The notes: generated by a model from the letters alone, not told the origin. 5,461 nt of DNA from Promethearchaeota archaeon (GCA_004524425.1 SDNN01000192.1:1-5461), one strand, 5' to 3'; counted from the stretch's first letter, positions 1-5,461 are shown. Made by a program: numbers and translations.

Positions 1-43
1 CTTTGTTTAGATTTTTTTAATTATTATACTTTATAATCAATTA
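1..43. other. AT-rich spacer after the QueG-like gene
   Basis: These 43 bases lie downstream of the stop codon of the minus-strand QueG-like gene and contain no recognisable gene. A perfect 6-bp inverted repeat, ATTATA-CTT-TATAAT, sits at 23-37. On the minus strand it is followed by A-rich sequence rather than a T-run, so it is not a good terminator for the QueG-like gene. On the plus strand there is a T7 run at 12-18, just after a TAG at 8-10. This would fit the end of a rightward gene lying left of the window, but that is speculation because too little sequence is visible. Confidence 0.3.
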
Positions 44-703
44 TCATTTTTTTAAAGCTTTCTCGCTCATAGGGCAAGCTTCAATGCATACATTACACCA
101 AATCTCTATATTGTCTGAAATTTTTTTTAAATTCGATAAATTATAGCTTAGACATTTTTCTCTATTGTATGTCCCTTCTGAAAAAGCATCTGCCGGACAT
201 GCTTTCATGCAAAGATCACAGTCTTTGCAATATTCGCTTTCAAGAATAGGTTCGCCACACACTAAAGGAGCTGTCGTAGTTAACGCTCTTAAACGCACTT
301 GGGAACCAAATTCTTCAGTAATTAGTAAATTATTTTTACCTATTGATCCAATTCCTGCCAGTGCCGATATTTCTTTTAAGTAAAATCCTGGATTATAGGT
401 AATAATTTCAGAGGTGAAGCCCTCCTTCATGAGCAAATCCTTAAGTTTACAGCATATGGTTTCCAATATTGAATCTGCAAAATGAAAGTAGCCTTTTTTA
501 TCTTGATAATAAGCATCTAAAAATATATCATTTATATGAAGTCCAAGAATGACCACGCTTCGAGAATCTTTTAGAAAATTTTCTGGTTGATTCTTTTTAG
601 GATAGCGGTCGAAATATTTAGGATCAGCAATCCCTATGATATCAGCTCCAAACTTCTTACATTTTCTTCTTATCTTTTTTGTTAAATCAGCGTCCCTTTC
701 CAT
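44..703 (-). CDS. QueG-like double [4Fe-4S] cluster protein, short form
   Basis: This 219-residue soluble protein resembles the C-terminal core of the epoxyqueuosine reductase (QueG)/reductive dehalogenase group. What is seen: an AGIGSIGKNNLLI stretch at residues 116-128, matching the conserved QueG-family AGLGWxGKxxLLI motif. It is followed by a cluster triplet C159-x2-C162-x2-C165-x3-C169-P and a second set C184, C203-x2-C206-x3-C210-P, the usual pattern for two [4Fe-4S] clusters. Bacterial QueG is about 350-380 residues, so this is a short relative. Archaea generally make archaeosine rather than queuosine, so true epoxyqueuosine reduction is unlikely; a redox role with an unknown substrate, perhaps cobalamin-linked, is inference. 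No signal peptide or membrane segment is visible. The ATG at 703-701 is the first start after an in-frame TGA (721-719). It has no Shine-Dalgarno site, and a TATA-like box about 25 bp upstream suggests a leaderless mRNA. It stands alone, divergent from the V4R-like gene. Confidence 0.82.
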   Translation of the reverse strand: MERDADLTKKIRRKCKKFGADIIGIADPKYFDRYPKKNQPENFLKDSRSVVILGLHINDIFLDAYYQDKKGYFHFADSILETICCKLKDLLMKEGFTSEIITYNPGFYLKEISALAGIGSIGKNNLLITEEFGSQVRLRALTTTAPLVCGEPILESEYCKDCDLCMKACPADAFSEGTYNREKCLSYNLSNLKKISDNIEIWCNVCIEACPMSEKALKK

Positions 704-705
704 AT

Positions 706-727
706 AAAGAATAGCTGTTCATTCTTT
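706..727. repeat. Inverted repeat over the QueG-like gene core promoter
   Basis: Perfect 7-bp arms AAAGAAT (706-712) and ATTCTTT (721-727) are separated by 8 bp. The right arm overlaps the proposed TATA box (725-732), and the left arm ends three bases before the start codon. A protein bound here would block assembly of the initiation complex, so a repressor operator is a reasonable guess. Chance occurrence in such AT-rich DNA is possible. Confidence 0.35.
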
Positions 728-737
728 TTTAATTTTC
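724..737 (-). promoter_or_regulatory. Putative archaeal BRE/TATA promoter of the QueG-like gene
   Basis: Read on the minus strand, 737-724 is GAAAATTAAAAAAG: a purine-rich GAAAA that fits a BRE, followed by a TTAAAAAA TATA-like box at 732-725. The box centre is about 25 bp before the ATG at 703, which would put the transcription start at or next to the start codon. That agrees with the lack of a Shine-Dalgarno site. The TATA match is imperfect and the surroundings are A-rich, so this is a moderate call. Confidence 0.4.
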
Positions 738-836
738 ATGGAAATTAATTGAGGTCAATAAGAGAAGATAAAAAATAGGAAAATAGAGAAAAAGTTAAAT
801 TTATTGCTCTGTAATTTAAGATCTGCTTTTTAGTTA

Positions 837-851
837 ATTCTTAGATTCTTA
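837..851. repeat. Tandem ATTCTTA direct repeat in the intergenic region
   Basis: ATTCTTA occurs at 837-843 and again at 845-851, an 8-bp period. It is followed at once by AAGAA (853-857), so the second copy also forms a small palindrome, TTCTT-AA-AAGAA. The same ATTCTT core recurs at 721-726 and inverted at 707-712. It could be a repeated binding site or chance similarity in AT-rich DNA. Confidence 0.25.
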
Positions 852-956
852 AAAGAAACCAAATCATTATAACACTACCTCAAAATGACTTGCTCATTGG
901 AAAACATGATTCAAAGGAATTTATCAATTTTTTCATAAAATTTGTCTTTTATTATA

Positions 957-977
957 TAAATCTTATGTAAAGATTTA
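957..977. repeat. Inverted repeat upstream of the V4R-like gene, operator-like
   Basis: Perfect 8-bp arms TAAATCTT (957-964) and AAGATTTA (970-977) flank the 5-bp centre ATGTA (965-969). The repeat ends one base before the TATA-like box at 979. There it would overlap the BRE position or act as a site just upstream of the core promoter. If the alternative TTATATAA box at 952-959 is used, the repeat would lie across and downstream of it. Either position suits a dimeric winged-helix regulator, but no regulator is identified. Confidence 0.4.
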
Positions 978-978
978 C

Positions 979-990
979 TTTAAATATATA
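979..990 (+). promoter_or_regulatory. Putative TATA box of the V4R-like gene
   Basis: TTTAAATATATA resembles the archaeal TTTATATA box. Taking TTTAAATA (979-986) as the core, its centre lies about 26 bp before the ATG at 1009, so the transcript would begin at the start codon. No Shine-Dalgarno sequence precedes the ATG, which fits leaderless translation. The BRE upstream is weak. Confidence 0.5.
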
Positions 991-1008
991 TTTTAAGTCT
1001 AATAATTT

Positions 1009-1545
1009 ATGGTACAAGTTAAAGGAATGTTTATAACGTTCACTGTAAGATTAATGACTCTTTATAAAGAGGCTAAACAAGAGATTAGTGACTTTATTAA
1101 ACAAAAAACGGGTTTAGATTACAATGATTTGGATCCCACGGCATGGTATCCCGGAGAAATATTAATAAAAGCATTAGAAATGTATGAACAAGCATCTCCT
1201 ACAGGAAAAAGAGTATATATCACAATGGGAAATCAAGTATATCCTATATGGAAGAGAAATGGGTTACTACCCGAAAGTCTTAAGACTCCTTTAGATTACA
1301 TGAAATATGAAGCAGAAGGTTTTAAAGAGTCTCATATAGGTCCCGAAGTAAAGCAAAGAAAATTTATAAAAATGGAAGATGGACATGTGATTGTTGAAGC
1401 TCCGGCACCAGGATATAGTTGTAAATTATTTGAAGGTGTTTGGCAAGGGATATTTAATATGATTGGTATTAAAACCGCTGAAATAAAACAAACTCAATGT
1501 GTTGAAGAAGGAGATTCTACTTGTATTTTTGATATTAAATGGTAA
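1009..1545 (+). CDS. Small V4R/heme-NO-associated-like ligand-binding protein
   Basis: This is a 178-residue soluble protein. Its C-terminus, C164-x3-G168-x3-C172-x-F174-x-I176-x-W178, is the signature ending of the V4R (4-vinyl reductase) and related small-molecule-binding domains found in sensors and transcription regulators. An earlier C138 followed by a KLFEGVWQG-like segment, an N-terminal VKG motif (residues 4-6) and LDPTAWYP (41-48) recall small bacterial and archaeal proteins with the same fold. The ligand is unknown; hydrocarbons, haem or a metal through the three cysteines are possibilities, not observations. No DNA-binding or enzymatic domain is attached, so any signal must pass to a partner. 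The ATG at 1009 follows an in-frame TAA at 1003-1005. The later ATG at 1027 has AAAGGA directly against it, too close to work as a ribosome site. The gene is monocistronic and converges on tfb. Confidence 0.6.
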   Translation: MVQVKGMFITFTVRLMTLYKEAKQEISDFIKQKTGLDYNDLDPTAWYPGEILIKALEMYEQASPTGKRVYITMGNQVYPIWKRNGLLPESLKTPLDYMKYEAEGFKESHIGPEVKQRKFIKMEDGHVIVEAPAPGYSCKLFEGVWQGIFNMIGIKTAEIKQTQCVEEGDSTCIFDIKW

Positions 1546-1556
1546 TTTTATACATT

Positions 1557-1575
1557 AAAAAAAAATTAAAAAAAA
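1557..1575 (-). terminator. T-tract terminator of the dnaJ-clpB-tfb operon
   Basis: On the minus strand, T8 (1575-1568), AA and T9 (1565-1557) begin 21 nt after the tfb stop codon, with no hairpin needed. Long T-runs in the non-template strand are the usual intrinsic termination signal of archaeal RNA polymerase. This makes the tract a convincing end for the minus-strand operon. Confidence 0.7.
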
Positions 1576-1596
1576 GTTAAGTAGAGAAATATATTA

Positions 1597-2502
1597 TTAC
1601 TTTTTTATTTTTATACCAGCTTTTTCGGTTAATTCCTTAAATCTTGAACGAAGAGTCACTTCTGTAACTCCCAAAGCATCGGCAATATCTTTTTGAGTAA
1701 AATTGAGTTCTTTGGCCTTACAGGCCATGTAAATTGCTCCTGCCACGATCCCTTTTGGATCTTTTCCACTTGTTGGAATTCTTTTTTTATAGGCTTTTAA
1801 AATTTTACGGACCAAATTTTGCGTCTCAGAATCTAGATTCAAAGAGACGGCAAATTTTGGAACGAGTGATAAGGGGTCTGTATTCGGCACTTTAAGGTTG
1901 AACTCTTGTACCAGAGCCCGATAACATCTTCTCACATCTTTAGGGTCTTCACTAGTCTCATCTAAAATATCTTGAAGGGTCGTGGGTATTCTTTCTTTTC
2001 TACATGCATAATATATACTAGCGGCTACCATTCCATTTATGGACCTACCTCTTAATAATTTCTTCTTGAATGCTTCCCTATAAAGACGCATCGCCTCCTT
2101 TTTTATGTGATCAGGCAGGTTTAAATTGCTGCTTATTCTTTTAAGTTCAGTTGAAGCAATTAACAAATTCCTATGTTGCCATGTCATGCGGGAATTCCAT
2201 TTAGCAGCTCGCTTTAAATCAGGATTGGTAATATCTTTCTTGTTAATGACTGTTGTCATGCCCATGCTAGGCAATAATATTGAAATAGGGGAACCTGTTC
2301 TATCTCTTTCCTTTTTTTCCTGTGCAGTGAATGCTCTCTTACCACTATGGGAGCTATCAACCATCCTTTCACTTACAACCAAACCACATTGACTACAAAC
2401 TATTTCTCCACTTTCATTTATGGAAATAAGTTGTCCACTGCATTCCGGACAAATATCCGAATCTTCATTCATTTTTTCATTTATTTTTTTAGCTAAGCTC
2501 AT
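1597..2502 (-). CDS. tfb: Transcription initiation factor B (TFB), variant B-reader
   Basis: TFB bridges TBP/TATA DNA and RNA polymerase during archaeal initiation. This copy has 301 residues, a normal length. Seen in order: zinc ribbon C18-x2-C21-x14-C36-x2-C39; a B-reader/linker region (about 50-86); first cyclin repeat (about 103-198, with RGRSINGMVAAS); second cyclin repeat (about 203-295) with the BRE-recognition helix-turn-helix TQKDIADALGVTEVTLRSRF (269-288). The B-reader keeps RAF and the R-x-G-x-P pattern. However, the usual archaeal GPEWRAF reads SGKRAF, and the usual HDKGLST reads PSMGMTT, so it may be a specialised paralogue. I chose the ATG at 2502-2500. The upstream GTG (2508-2506) shares its first base with the Shine-Dalgarno GAGGTG and is unlikely to be the start. 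The gene starts 23 nt after clpB, is co-transcribed with it, and ends at a T-tract. Stress-linked expression is inferred from this context. Confidence 0.93.
   Translation of the reverse strand: MSLAKKINEKMNEDSDICPECSGQLISINESGEIVCSQCGLVVSERMVDSSHSGKRAFTAQEKKERDRTGSPISILLPSMGMTTVINKKDITNPDLKRAAKWNSRMTWQHRNLLIASTELKRISSNLNLPDHIKKEAMRLYREAFKKKLLRGRSINGMVAASIYYACRKERIPTTLQDILDETSEDPKDVRRCYRALVQEFNLKVPNTDPLSLVPKFAVSLNLDSETQNLVRKILKAYKKRIPTSGKDPKGIVAGAIYMACKAKELNFTQKDIADALGVTEVTLRSRFKELTEKAGIKIKK
1601..1612 (+). terminator. Possible T-tract terminator for the V4R-like gene
   Basis: On the plus strand T6-A-T5 lies 56 nt beyond the V4R-like stop, inside the last codons of tfb (which read as lysines on the other strand). 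The intergenic space itself is A-rich on this strand and offers only TTTT at 1546-1549, so this is the best available stop signal. It would give the V4R-like mRNA a 3' end antisense to the tfb tail. It could also simply reflect the lysine-rich end of TFB. Confidence 0.4.
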
Positions 2503-2507
2503 AAACA

Positions 2508-2513
2508 CACCTC
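2508..2513 (-). promoter_or_regulatory. Shine-Dalgarno site that decides the tfb start
   Basis: On the minus strand GAGGTG (2513-2508) matches the complement of the 16S rRNA 3' end and lies 5 nt before the ATG at 2502. Its last G is the first base of the alternative GTG start, so that GTG cannot be read from this site. The mRNA therefore most likely encodes a protein beginning MSLAKK. Confidence 0.75.
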
Positions 2514-2525
2514 ATTATAATAAAA

Positions 2526-5132
2526 TCAACTACTCTCTCCAATTTTTTCGAAGATTAACTCATTCTTCTTATTAACGTCTATCTTAATTACATCATTTTC
2601 AACAAAATCGCTCTCTAAAATCTTAAGAGATAATGGATTCTGTATGTAATCTTGAATTGCTCTTTTCAATGGTCGTGCTCCATAATCTGGATCAAAACCT
2701 TTTTCAGCAAGAAATTCTTTTGCCTTTTCTGTCAGTTCTACAGTAAGTTTATGTTCTGCTAAGGTTTTATTCAGGTTCTGGATTTGAATGTCCACTATTT
2801 TCTTAATCTGCTCTTTCTTCAAGAAGTCAAAGATCACAATGTCATCAACACGATTTAAAAATTCAGGTCTGAAATAATTTCTTAAGGTGTTCAGTATTAA
2901 TTCTCTATTAACTTCATTATCTTCACCTCGAGATTCTAAAATGTATTGACTACCAACATTGCTGGTCATGATAATGATGGTATTTTTAAAATCGACCGTT
3001 CTGCCATGTCCATCAGTTAATCTTCCATCATCCATTATTTGTAAAAGTATATTAAACACTTCTGGATGGGCTTTCTCAATCTCATCAAATAAAATCACTG
3101 AATATGGTCTCCTTCTTACAGCTTCAGTTAGGTATCCACCTTCTTCATAACCAACATACCCAGGAGGCGCACCAATTAATCTTGCAACGCTATGTTTTTC
3201 CATGAATTCAGACATATCAATCCTTACCATGGCATTTTCATTATCGAACAAGAATTCAGCTAATGCCTTAGCAGTTTCAGTTTTTCCAACACCAGTCGGT
3301 CCCATAAAAATGAATACGCCTATTGGTCTATTCGGATCTTGTATTCCTGCTCGAGATCTTCTAATAGCATTAGATATCTTTTTTAGTGCTTCGTCTTGTC
3401 CTATTACTCTCCTCTTTAATCGGTCTTCCATTTTTAATAATTTTTCTCTCTCTCCTTCTAGCATTTTAGACACTGGAATGCCTGTCCATTGAGAGATTAT
3501 ACTAGCAATGTCTTCTGCATCAACTTCCTGTTTAAGCATTTTTTTATCTTGTTGGATCTCATCCAATTTGTTATTGTATTCATTTAAATCCTTTTTCAAT
3601 TGATTTAAAACTCCATAAGTCAATTCTGCAGCCTTTTCCAAATCGCCCCGTTTTTCTGCTCTTTCTGCTTCAATTTTTGTCTGTTCAATTTTCTTTTTAA
3701 TCTCGTTAATCTTGGAGATGATTTCTTTTTCATTCTTCCATTGTAATTTTAACTTATCACTTTCTTCTCTTAGATTATTGAGCTCCTCATCAATTCGCTT
3801 CATCTTATCTTTAACGGTTTTCTCGCTTTCTTTTTTCAATGCTTCTTTTTGGATTTCTAATTGTATGATTTTTCTTTCGATTTCATCAATCTCAGTGGGC
3901 ATGCTATCGATCTCGATTCTTAAACGTGAGGCCGCTTCGTCCATTAGGTCTATCGCTTTATCAGGTAAAAATCGATCTGATATGTATCTATGAGATAATG
4001 TCACCGCTGCGATAATAGCAGAGTCAGTAATTCTCACTCCATGATGAATTTCATATTTTTCTTTCAGACCTCTCAAAATAGCTATTGAATCTTCAACGGA
4101 AGGCTCAGAGACGTAAACAGTCTGAAATCTTCGCGTGAGTGCAGCATCTTTTTCGATGTATTTTCGATATTCATCCAAAGTGGTGGCTCCTATTGCTCTC
4201 AACTCTCCCCTTGCCAATGCAGGTTTTAACATGTTGGAAGCATCTATAGCGCCTTGAGCCGCTCCCGCACCCACTAAAGTATGCAATTCATCAATAAATA
4301 AAATGTATTTGCCTGAACTTTTTTCTACTTCTTTCAAGAAAGCTTTTAGCCTATCCTCGAATTCTCCTCTATATTTTGCCCCAGCAATCATGGCTGCTAA
4401 ATCTAATGCGATGAGATCTTTATTTTTTAAAGCATCTGGAACATCATTGTTAGCTATTCGCTGTGCTAATCCTTCAACTATCGCTGTCTTTCCCACTCCA
4501 GCCTCTCCGATGAGGACTGGATTGTTCTTAGTGCGTCTTGAAAGAATATGCATTACTCTTCTTATCTCGTCATCTCTTCCAATGACAGGATCTAGTTTAT
4601 CCCTTCTTGCTAAATCCGTGAGATTACGGCTATACTTCTCAATTGCTTGGTATTTTCCTTCGGGATCTTGATCAGTAATCGTTTGATGGCCTCTTATGCT
4701 AGTTAAAGCTTGAAGGATTCTGTCTTTATAAACTCCATGTTTCTTAAGAATTTTATATGTATTAAACGAATCATCTGTAGCCATTGCTAATAATAAGTGT
4801 TCAGTGCTAAGATATTGATCCTTTAAGAAATCTGCTTCTTTCCATGCGGAATCAAATAGTCTGCTCGTATTAGATGATAACATTACATCTTGAGCTGCCG
4901 GTCCTGTCACTTTCGGTAATTTATCTAATTCAGCATGTGAATCGTTTAAGATTTGCTTCACATTAGTTCCTAATTTTTGTAAAAGTGGAACGGTGATTCC
5001 ATCTTGTTGCTCTAATAATGATATTAATAAATGAACGGGTTCAATTTGTTGATTATCCTTATTTTGAGCCAATGAACGTGAAGCCATCAAGGCTTCTTGC
5101 ACTTTTATGGTAAATTTATCTAATTTCATCAT
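2526..5132 (-). CDS. clpB: ClpB/Hsp100 disaggregase ATPase
   Basis: ClpB is a hexameric cytosolic AAA+ machine that threads aggregated protein through its central pore and works with DnaK/DnaJ. At 868 residues it is full length for the family. Domains seen: Clp N-domain (about 1-145); first AAA+ module with Walker A GEAGVGKT (209-216), pore loop AKYRGE (Y254), Walker B LFIDE (278-282) and arginine finger region RRF (334-336). The coiled-coil middle domain (about 405-535) has the ClpB-type [14 protein letters not shown] start and the [12 protein letters not shown] motif (Y506). The second AAA+ module has GPTGVGKT (611-618), pore loop GYVGYEEGG (658-666), Walker B LFDE (681-684), TSN (723-725), FLNRVDD (758-764) and sensor 2 GARPLKRAI (818-826). 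The middle domain separates it from ClpA, ClpC and ClpX. No key residue is missing. GGTGAT (5146-5141) lies 8 nt before the ATG at 5132. It follows dnaJ by 15 nt and precedes tfb, so the three are one operon. Confidence 0.98.
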   Translation of the reverse strand: MMKLDKFTIKVQEALMASRSLAQNKDNQQIEPVHLLISLLEQQDGITVPLLQKLGTNVKQILNDSHAELDKLPKVTGPAAQDVMLSSNTSRLFDSAWKEADFLKDQYLSTEHLLLAMATDDSFNTYKILKKHGVYKDRILQALTSIRGHQTITDQDPEGKYQAIEKYSRNLTDLARRDKLDPVIGRDDEIRRVMHILSRRTKNNPVLIGEAGVGKTAIVEGLAQRIANNDVPDALKNKDLIALDLAAMIAGAKYRGEFEDRLKAFLKEVEKSSGKYILFIDELHTLVGAGAAQGAIDASNMLKPALARGELRAIGATTLDEYRKYIEKDAALTRRFQTVYVSEPSVEDSIAILRGLKEKYEIHHGVRITDSAIIAAVTLSHRYISDRFLPDKAIDLMDEAASRLRIEIDSMPTEIDEIERKIIQLEIQKEALKKESEKTVKDKMKRIDEELNNLREESDKLKLQWKNEKEIISKINEIKKKIEQTKIEAERAEKRGDLEKAAELTYGVLNQLKKDLNEYNNKLDEIQQDKKMLKQEVDAEDIASIISQWTGIPVSKMLEGEREKLLKMEDRLKRRVIGQDEALKKISNAIRRSRAGIQDPNRPIGVFIFMGPTGVGKTETAKALAEFLFDNENAMVRIDMSEFMEKHSVARLIGAPPGYVGYEEGGYLTEAVRRRPYSVILFDEIEKAHPEVFNILLQIMDDGRLTDGHGRTVDFKNTIIIMTSNVGSQYILESRGEDNEVNRELILNTLRNYFRPEFLNRVDDIVIFDFLKKEQIKKIVDIQIQNLNKTLAEHKLTVELTEKAKEFLAEKGFDPDYGARPLKRAIQDYIQNPLSLKILESDFVENDVIKIDVNKKNELIFEKIGESS

Positions 5133-5140
5133 TTTATTAT

Positions 5141-5146
5141 ATCACC
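5141..5146 (-). promoter_or_regulatory. Shine-Dalgarno site of clpB
   Basis: GGTGAT on the minus strand (5146-5141) is a six-base match to the complement of the archaeal 16S rRNA 3' end. It lies 8 nt from the first ATG of the ATGATG start (5132) and 11 nt from the second, so it favours the first. It sits inside the 15-nt dnaJ-clpB gap, as expected for an internal operon gene. Confidence 0.7.
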
Positions 5147-5147
5147 A

Positions 5148-5461
5148 TTATAAACCAGTTTGTTGCAATTTTTCTAACAGATCTTTTTGTTTTTTATCTA
5201 AATTGGATGGTACTTTTATTTTTATTCGCACTAATAAGTTTCCTCTCTCATTAGAATTAATTTTATAAAAACCTTGATCTTTTAATCTTAGTATGGCAGA
5301 ATCCTCGGTACCTGGTGGAACTGTCACTGTTAGTTTCTTTTCTATTCCTTGCACTTGAATTTTTCCTCCGAGTGCAGCAGTCGTGAACGGAATTTCTTTG
5401 ATCACGTGTATATCATCATCCTTTCTTTCAAACACGGGATGATCTCGAATGTGTAGATTTA
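5148..5461 (-). CDS. dnaJ: DnaJ (Hsp40) co-chaperone, C-terminal part only
   Basis: The last 103 residues of a class A/B DnaJ are visible; the 5' part, with the J-domain, lies beyond the window edge. DnaJ delivers unfolded clients to DnaK, stimulates its ATPase and helps load DnaK-bound aggregates onto ClpB. What is seen is substrate-binding domain II: NLHIRDHPVFERKDDDIHV, then PFTTAALGGKIQVQGIE, TVPPGTEDSAILRLKDQGF, RGNLLVRIKIKVP and the final KKQKDLLEKLQ. These match DnaJ's conserved HPVFxRxGDDL, ALGGxIxVPT, PPGTQxGxxxRLxGKG and GDLxVxVxVxxP blocks. The frame is open through 5461, and HP just before VFER is part of the conserved block. The GTG at 5435-5433 is therefore an internal valine and not a start. 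Whether the cysteine-rich zinc domain is present cannot be told. clpB starts 15 nt downstream of the stop. Confidence 0.95.
   Translation of the reverse strand, partial: NLHIRDHPVFERKDDDIHVIKEIPFTTAALGGKIQVQGIEKKLTVTVPPGTEDSAILRLKDQGFYKINSNERGNLLVRIKIKVPSNLDKKQKDLLEKLQQTGL

Larger units (their letters stand above)
704..1008. other. Divergent intergenic regulatory region
   Basis: This 305-bp, very AT-rich spacer separates the two divergent single genes. I see no convincing coding frame and no RNA gene. It holds a TATA-like box for each flanking gene (724-737 minus; 979-990 plus) and an inverted repeat touching each core promoter (706-727 and 957-977). A short direct repeat of ATTCTTA lies at 837-851. 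A second TATA-like stretch, TTATATAA at 952-959, could instead serve the plus-strand gene with a leader of roughly 28 nt. The layout suggests that both genes are individually controlled, but no regulator can be named. Confidence 0.6.
1597..5461 (-). other. Chaperone-TFB operon dnaJ-clpB-tfb (continues beyond window)
   Basis: Three same-strand genes have intergenic gaps of 15 and 23 nt, Shine-Dalgarno sites before clpB and tfb, and one strong T-tract after tfb. They are very probably co-transcribed from a promoter outside the window, perhaps shared with grpE and dnaK. DnaJ and ClpB act in one disaggregation pathway. Placing a general transcription factor last suggests that TFB production is coupled to chaperone demand. 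Confidence 0.75.

Noticed and set aside
23..37. ATTATA-CTT-TATAAT hairpin as a terminator of the QueG-like gene
   Set aside because: The stem is all A/T and on the minus strand it is followed by A-rich sequence, not a T-run. Archaeal termination needs T-tracts rather than hairpins.
165..383. Plus-strand 72-codon open frame opposite the QueG-like gene
   Set aside because: It is antisense to the cysteine cluster and SIGKNN motif region of a recognised protein, and its translation matches no known domain.
884..898. AATGA-N5-TCATT inverted repeat in the divergent spacer
   Set aside because: The 5-bp arms are too short to stand out in AT-rich DNA, and it does not sit at either core promoter.
952..959. 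TTATATAA as the main TATA box of the V4R-like gene
   Set aside because: It is a good match, but would give a leader of roughly 28 nt without a ribosome site. The box at 979-990 fits leaderless spacing better. It is kept only as an alternative.
2126..4671. Several plus-strand open frames of about 60-120 codons inside tfb and clpB (for example 2126-2392, 3202-3492, 3712-3993, 4303-4671)
   Set aside because: They lie antisense to strongly conserved coding sequence, have serine- and leucine-rich translations typical of reversed lysine- and glutamate-rich frames, and show no promoter or recognisable domain.
2526..5132. Assignment as ClpA or ClpC rather than ClpB
   Set aside because: The middle domain of about 130 residues with the ClpB-specific opening and [12 protein letters not shown] motif is full length. 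ClpA lacks a middle domain and that of ClpC is much shorter.
1..5461. tRNA, rRNA, CRISPR, insertion sequence or phage elements
   Set aside because: No cloverleaf, repeat-spacer array, transposase motif, terminal inverted repeats or GC-rich RNA gene was seen on either strand.

Overview
The window is AT-rich and most probably comes from an archaeon. The deciding evidence is a complete transcription factor B (TFB): a zinc ribbon, a B-reader-like segment and two cyclin repeats, encoded at 1597-2502. The promoters also look archaeal, with TATA-like boxes about 25 bp ahead of start codons that lack Shine-Dalgarno sites. Gene ends carry bare T-tracts, and the internal operon genes have GGTGAT/GAGGTG ribosome sites. 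The bacterial-type ClpB and DnaJ point to a mesophilic or moderately thermophilic lineage that acquired the DnaK/ClpB system. Many methanogens and several Asgard, Bathyarchaeia-like or Thermoplasmata-like groups fit. The lineage cannot be fixed from this sequence alone.

Right side, minus strand (5461 down to 1597): a tight operon reading dnaJ (3' part only) > clpB > tfb. The gaps are 15 and 23 nt, each gene after the first has a good Shine-Dalgarno site, and the cluster ends in a T8-AA-T9 tract. The dnaJ reading frame runs out of the window, so the rest of dnaJ, and perhaps dnaK and grpE, should lie beyond position 5461. ClpB (a Hsp100 disaggregase) and DnaJ (a Hsp40 co-chaperone) are known partners in DnaK-dependent protein disaggregation. 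A TFB as the last gene of such an operon is the most interesting point here. Its B-reader region departs from the usual archaeal consensus, so it may be a specialised, stress-linked initiation factor that is made together with the chaperones.

Middle, plus strand (1009-1545): a single gene for a small 178-residue protein with the C-terminal signature of the V4R/heme-NO-associated ligand-binding fold. It is probably leaderless, and an 8-bp-arm perfect inverted repeat abuts its TATA-like box. It converges on tfb across 51 nt that hold T-tracts for both strands.

Left side, minus strand (44-703): a single gene for a short QueG-like double [4Fe-4S] protein, divergent from the V4R-like gene across a 305-bp AT-rich spacer. 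It also appears leaderless and has its own inverted repeat over the core promoter. No RNA genes, mobile elements, CRISPR arrays or phage features were seen.
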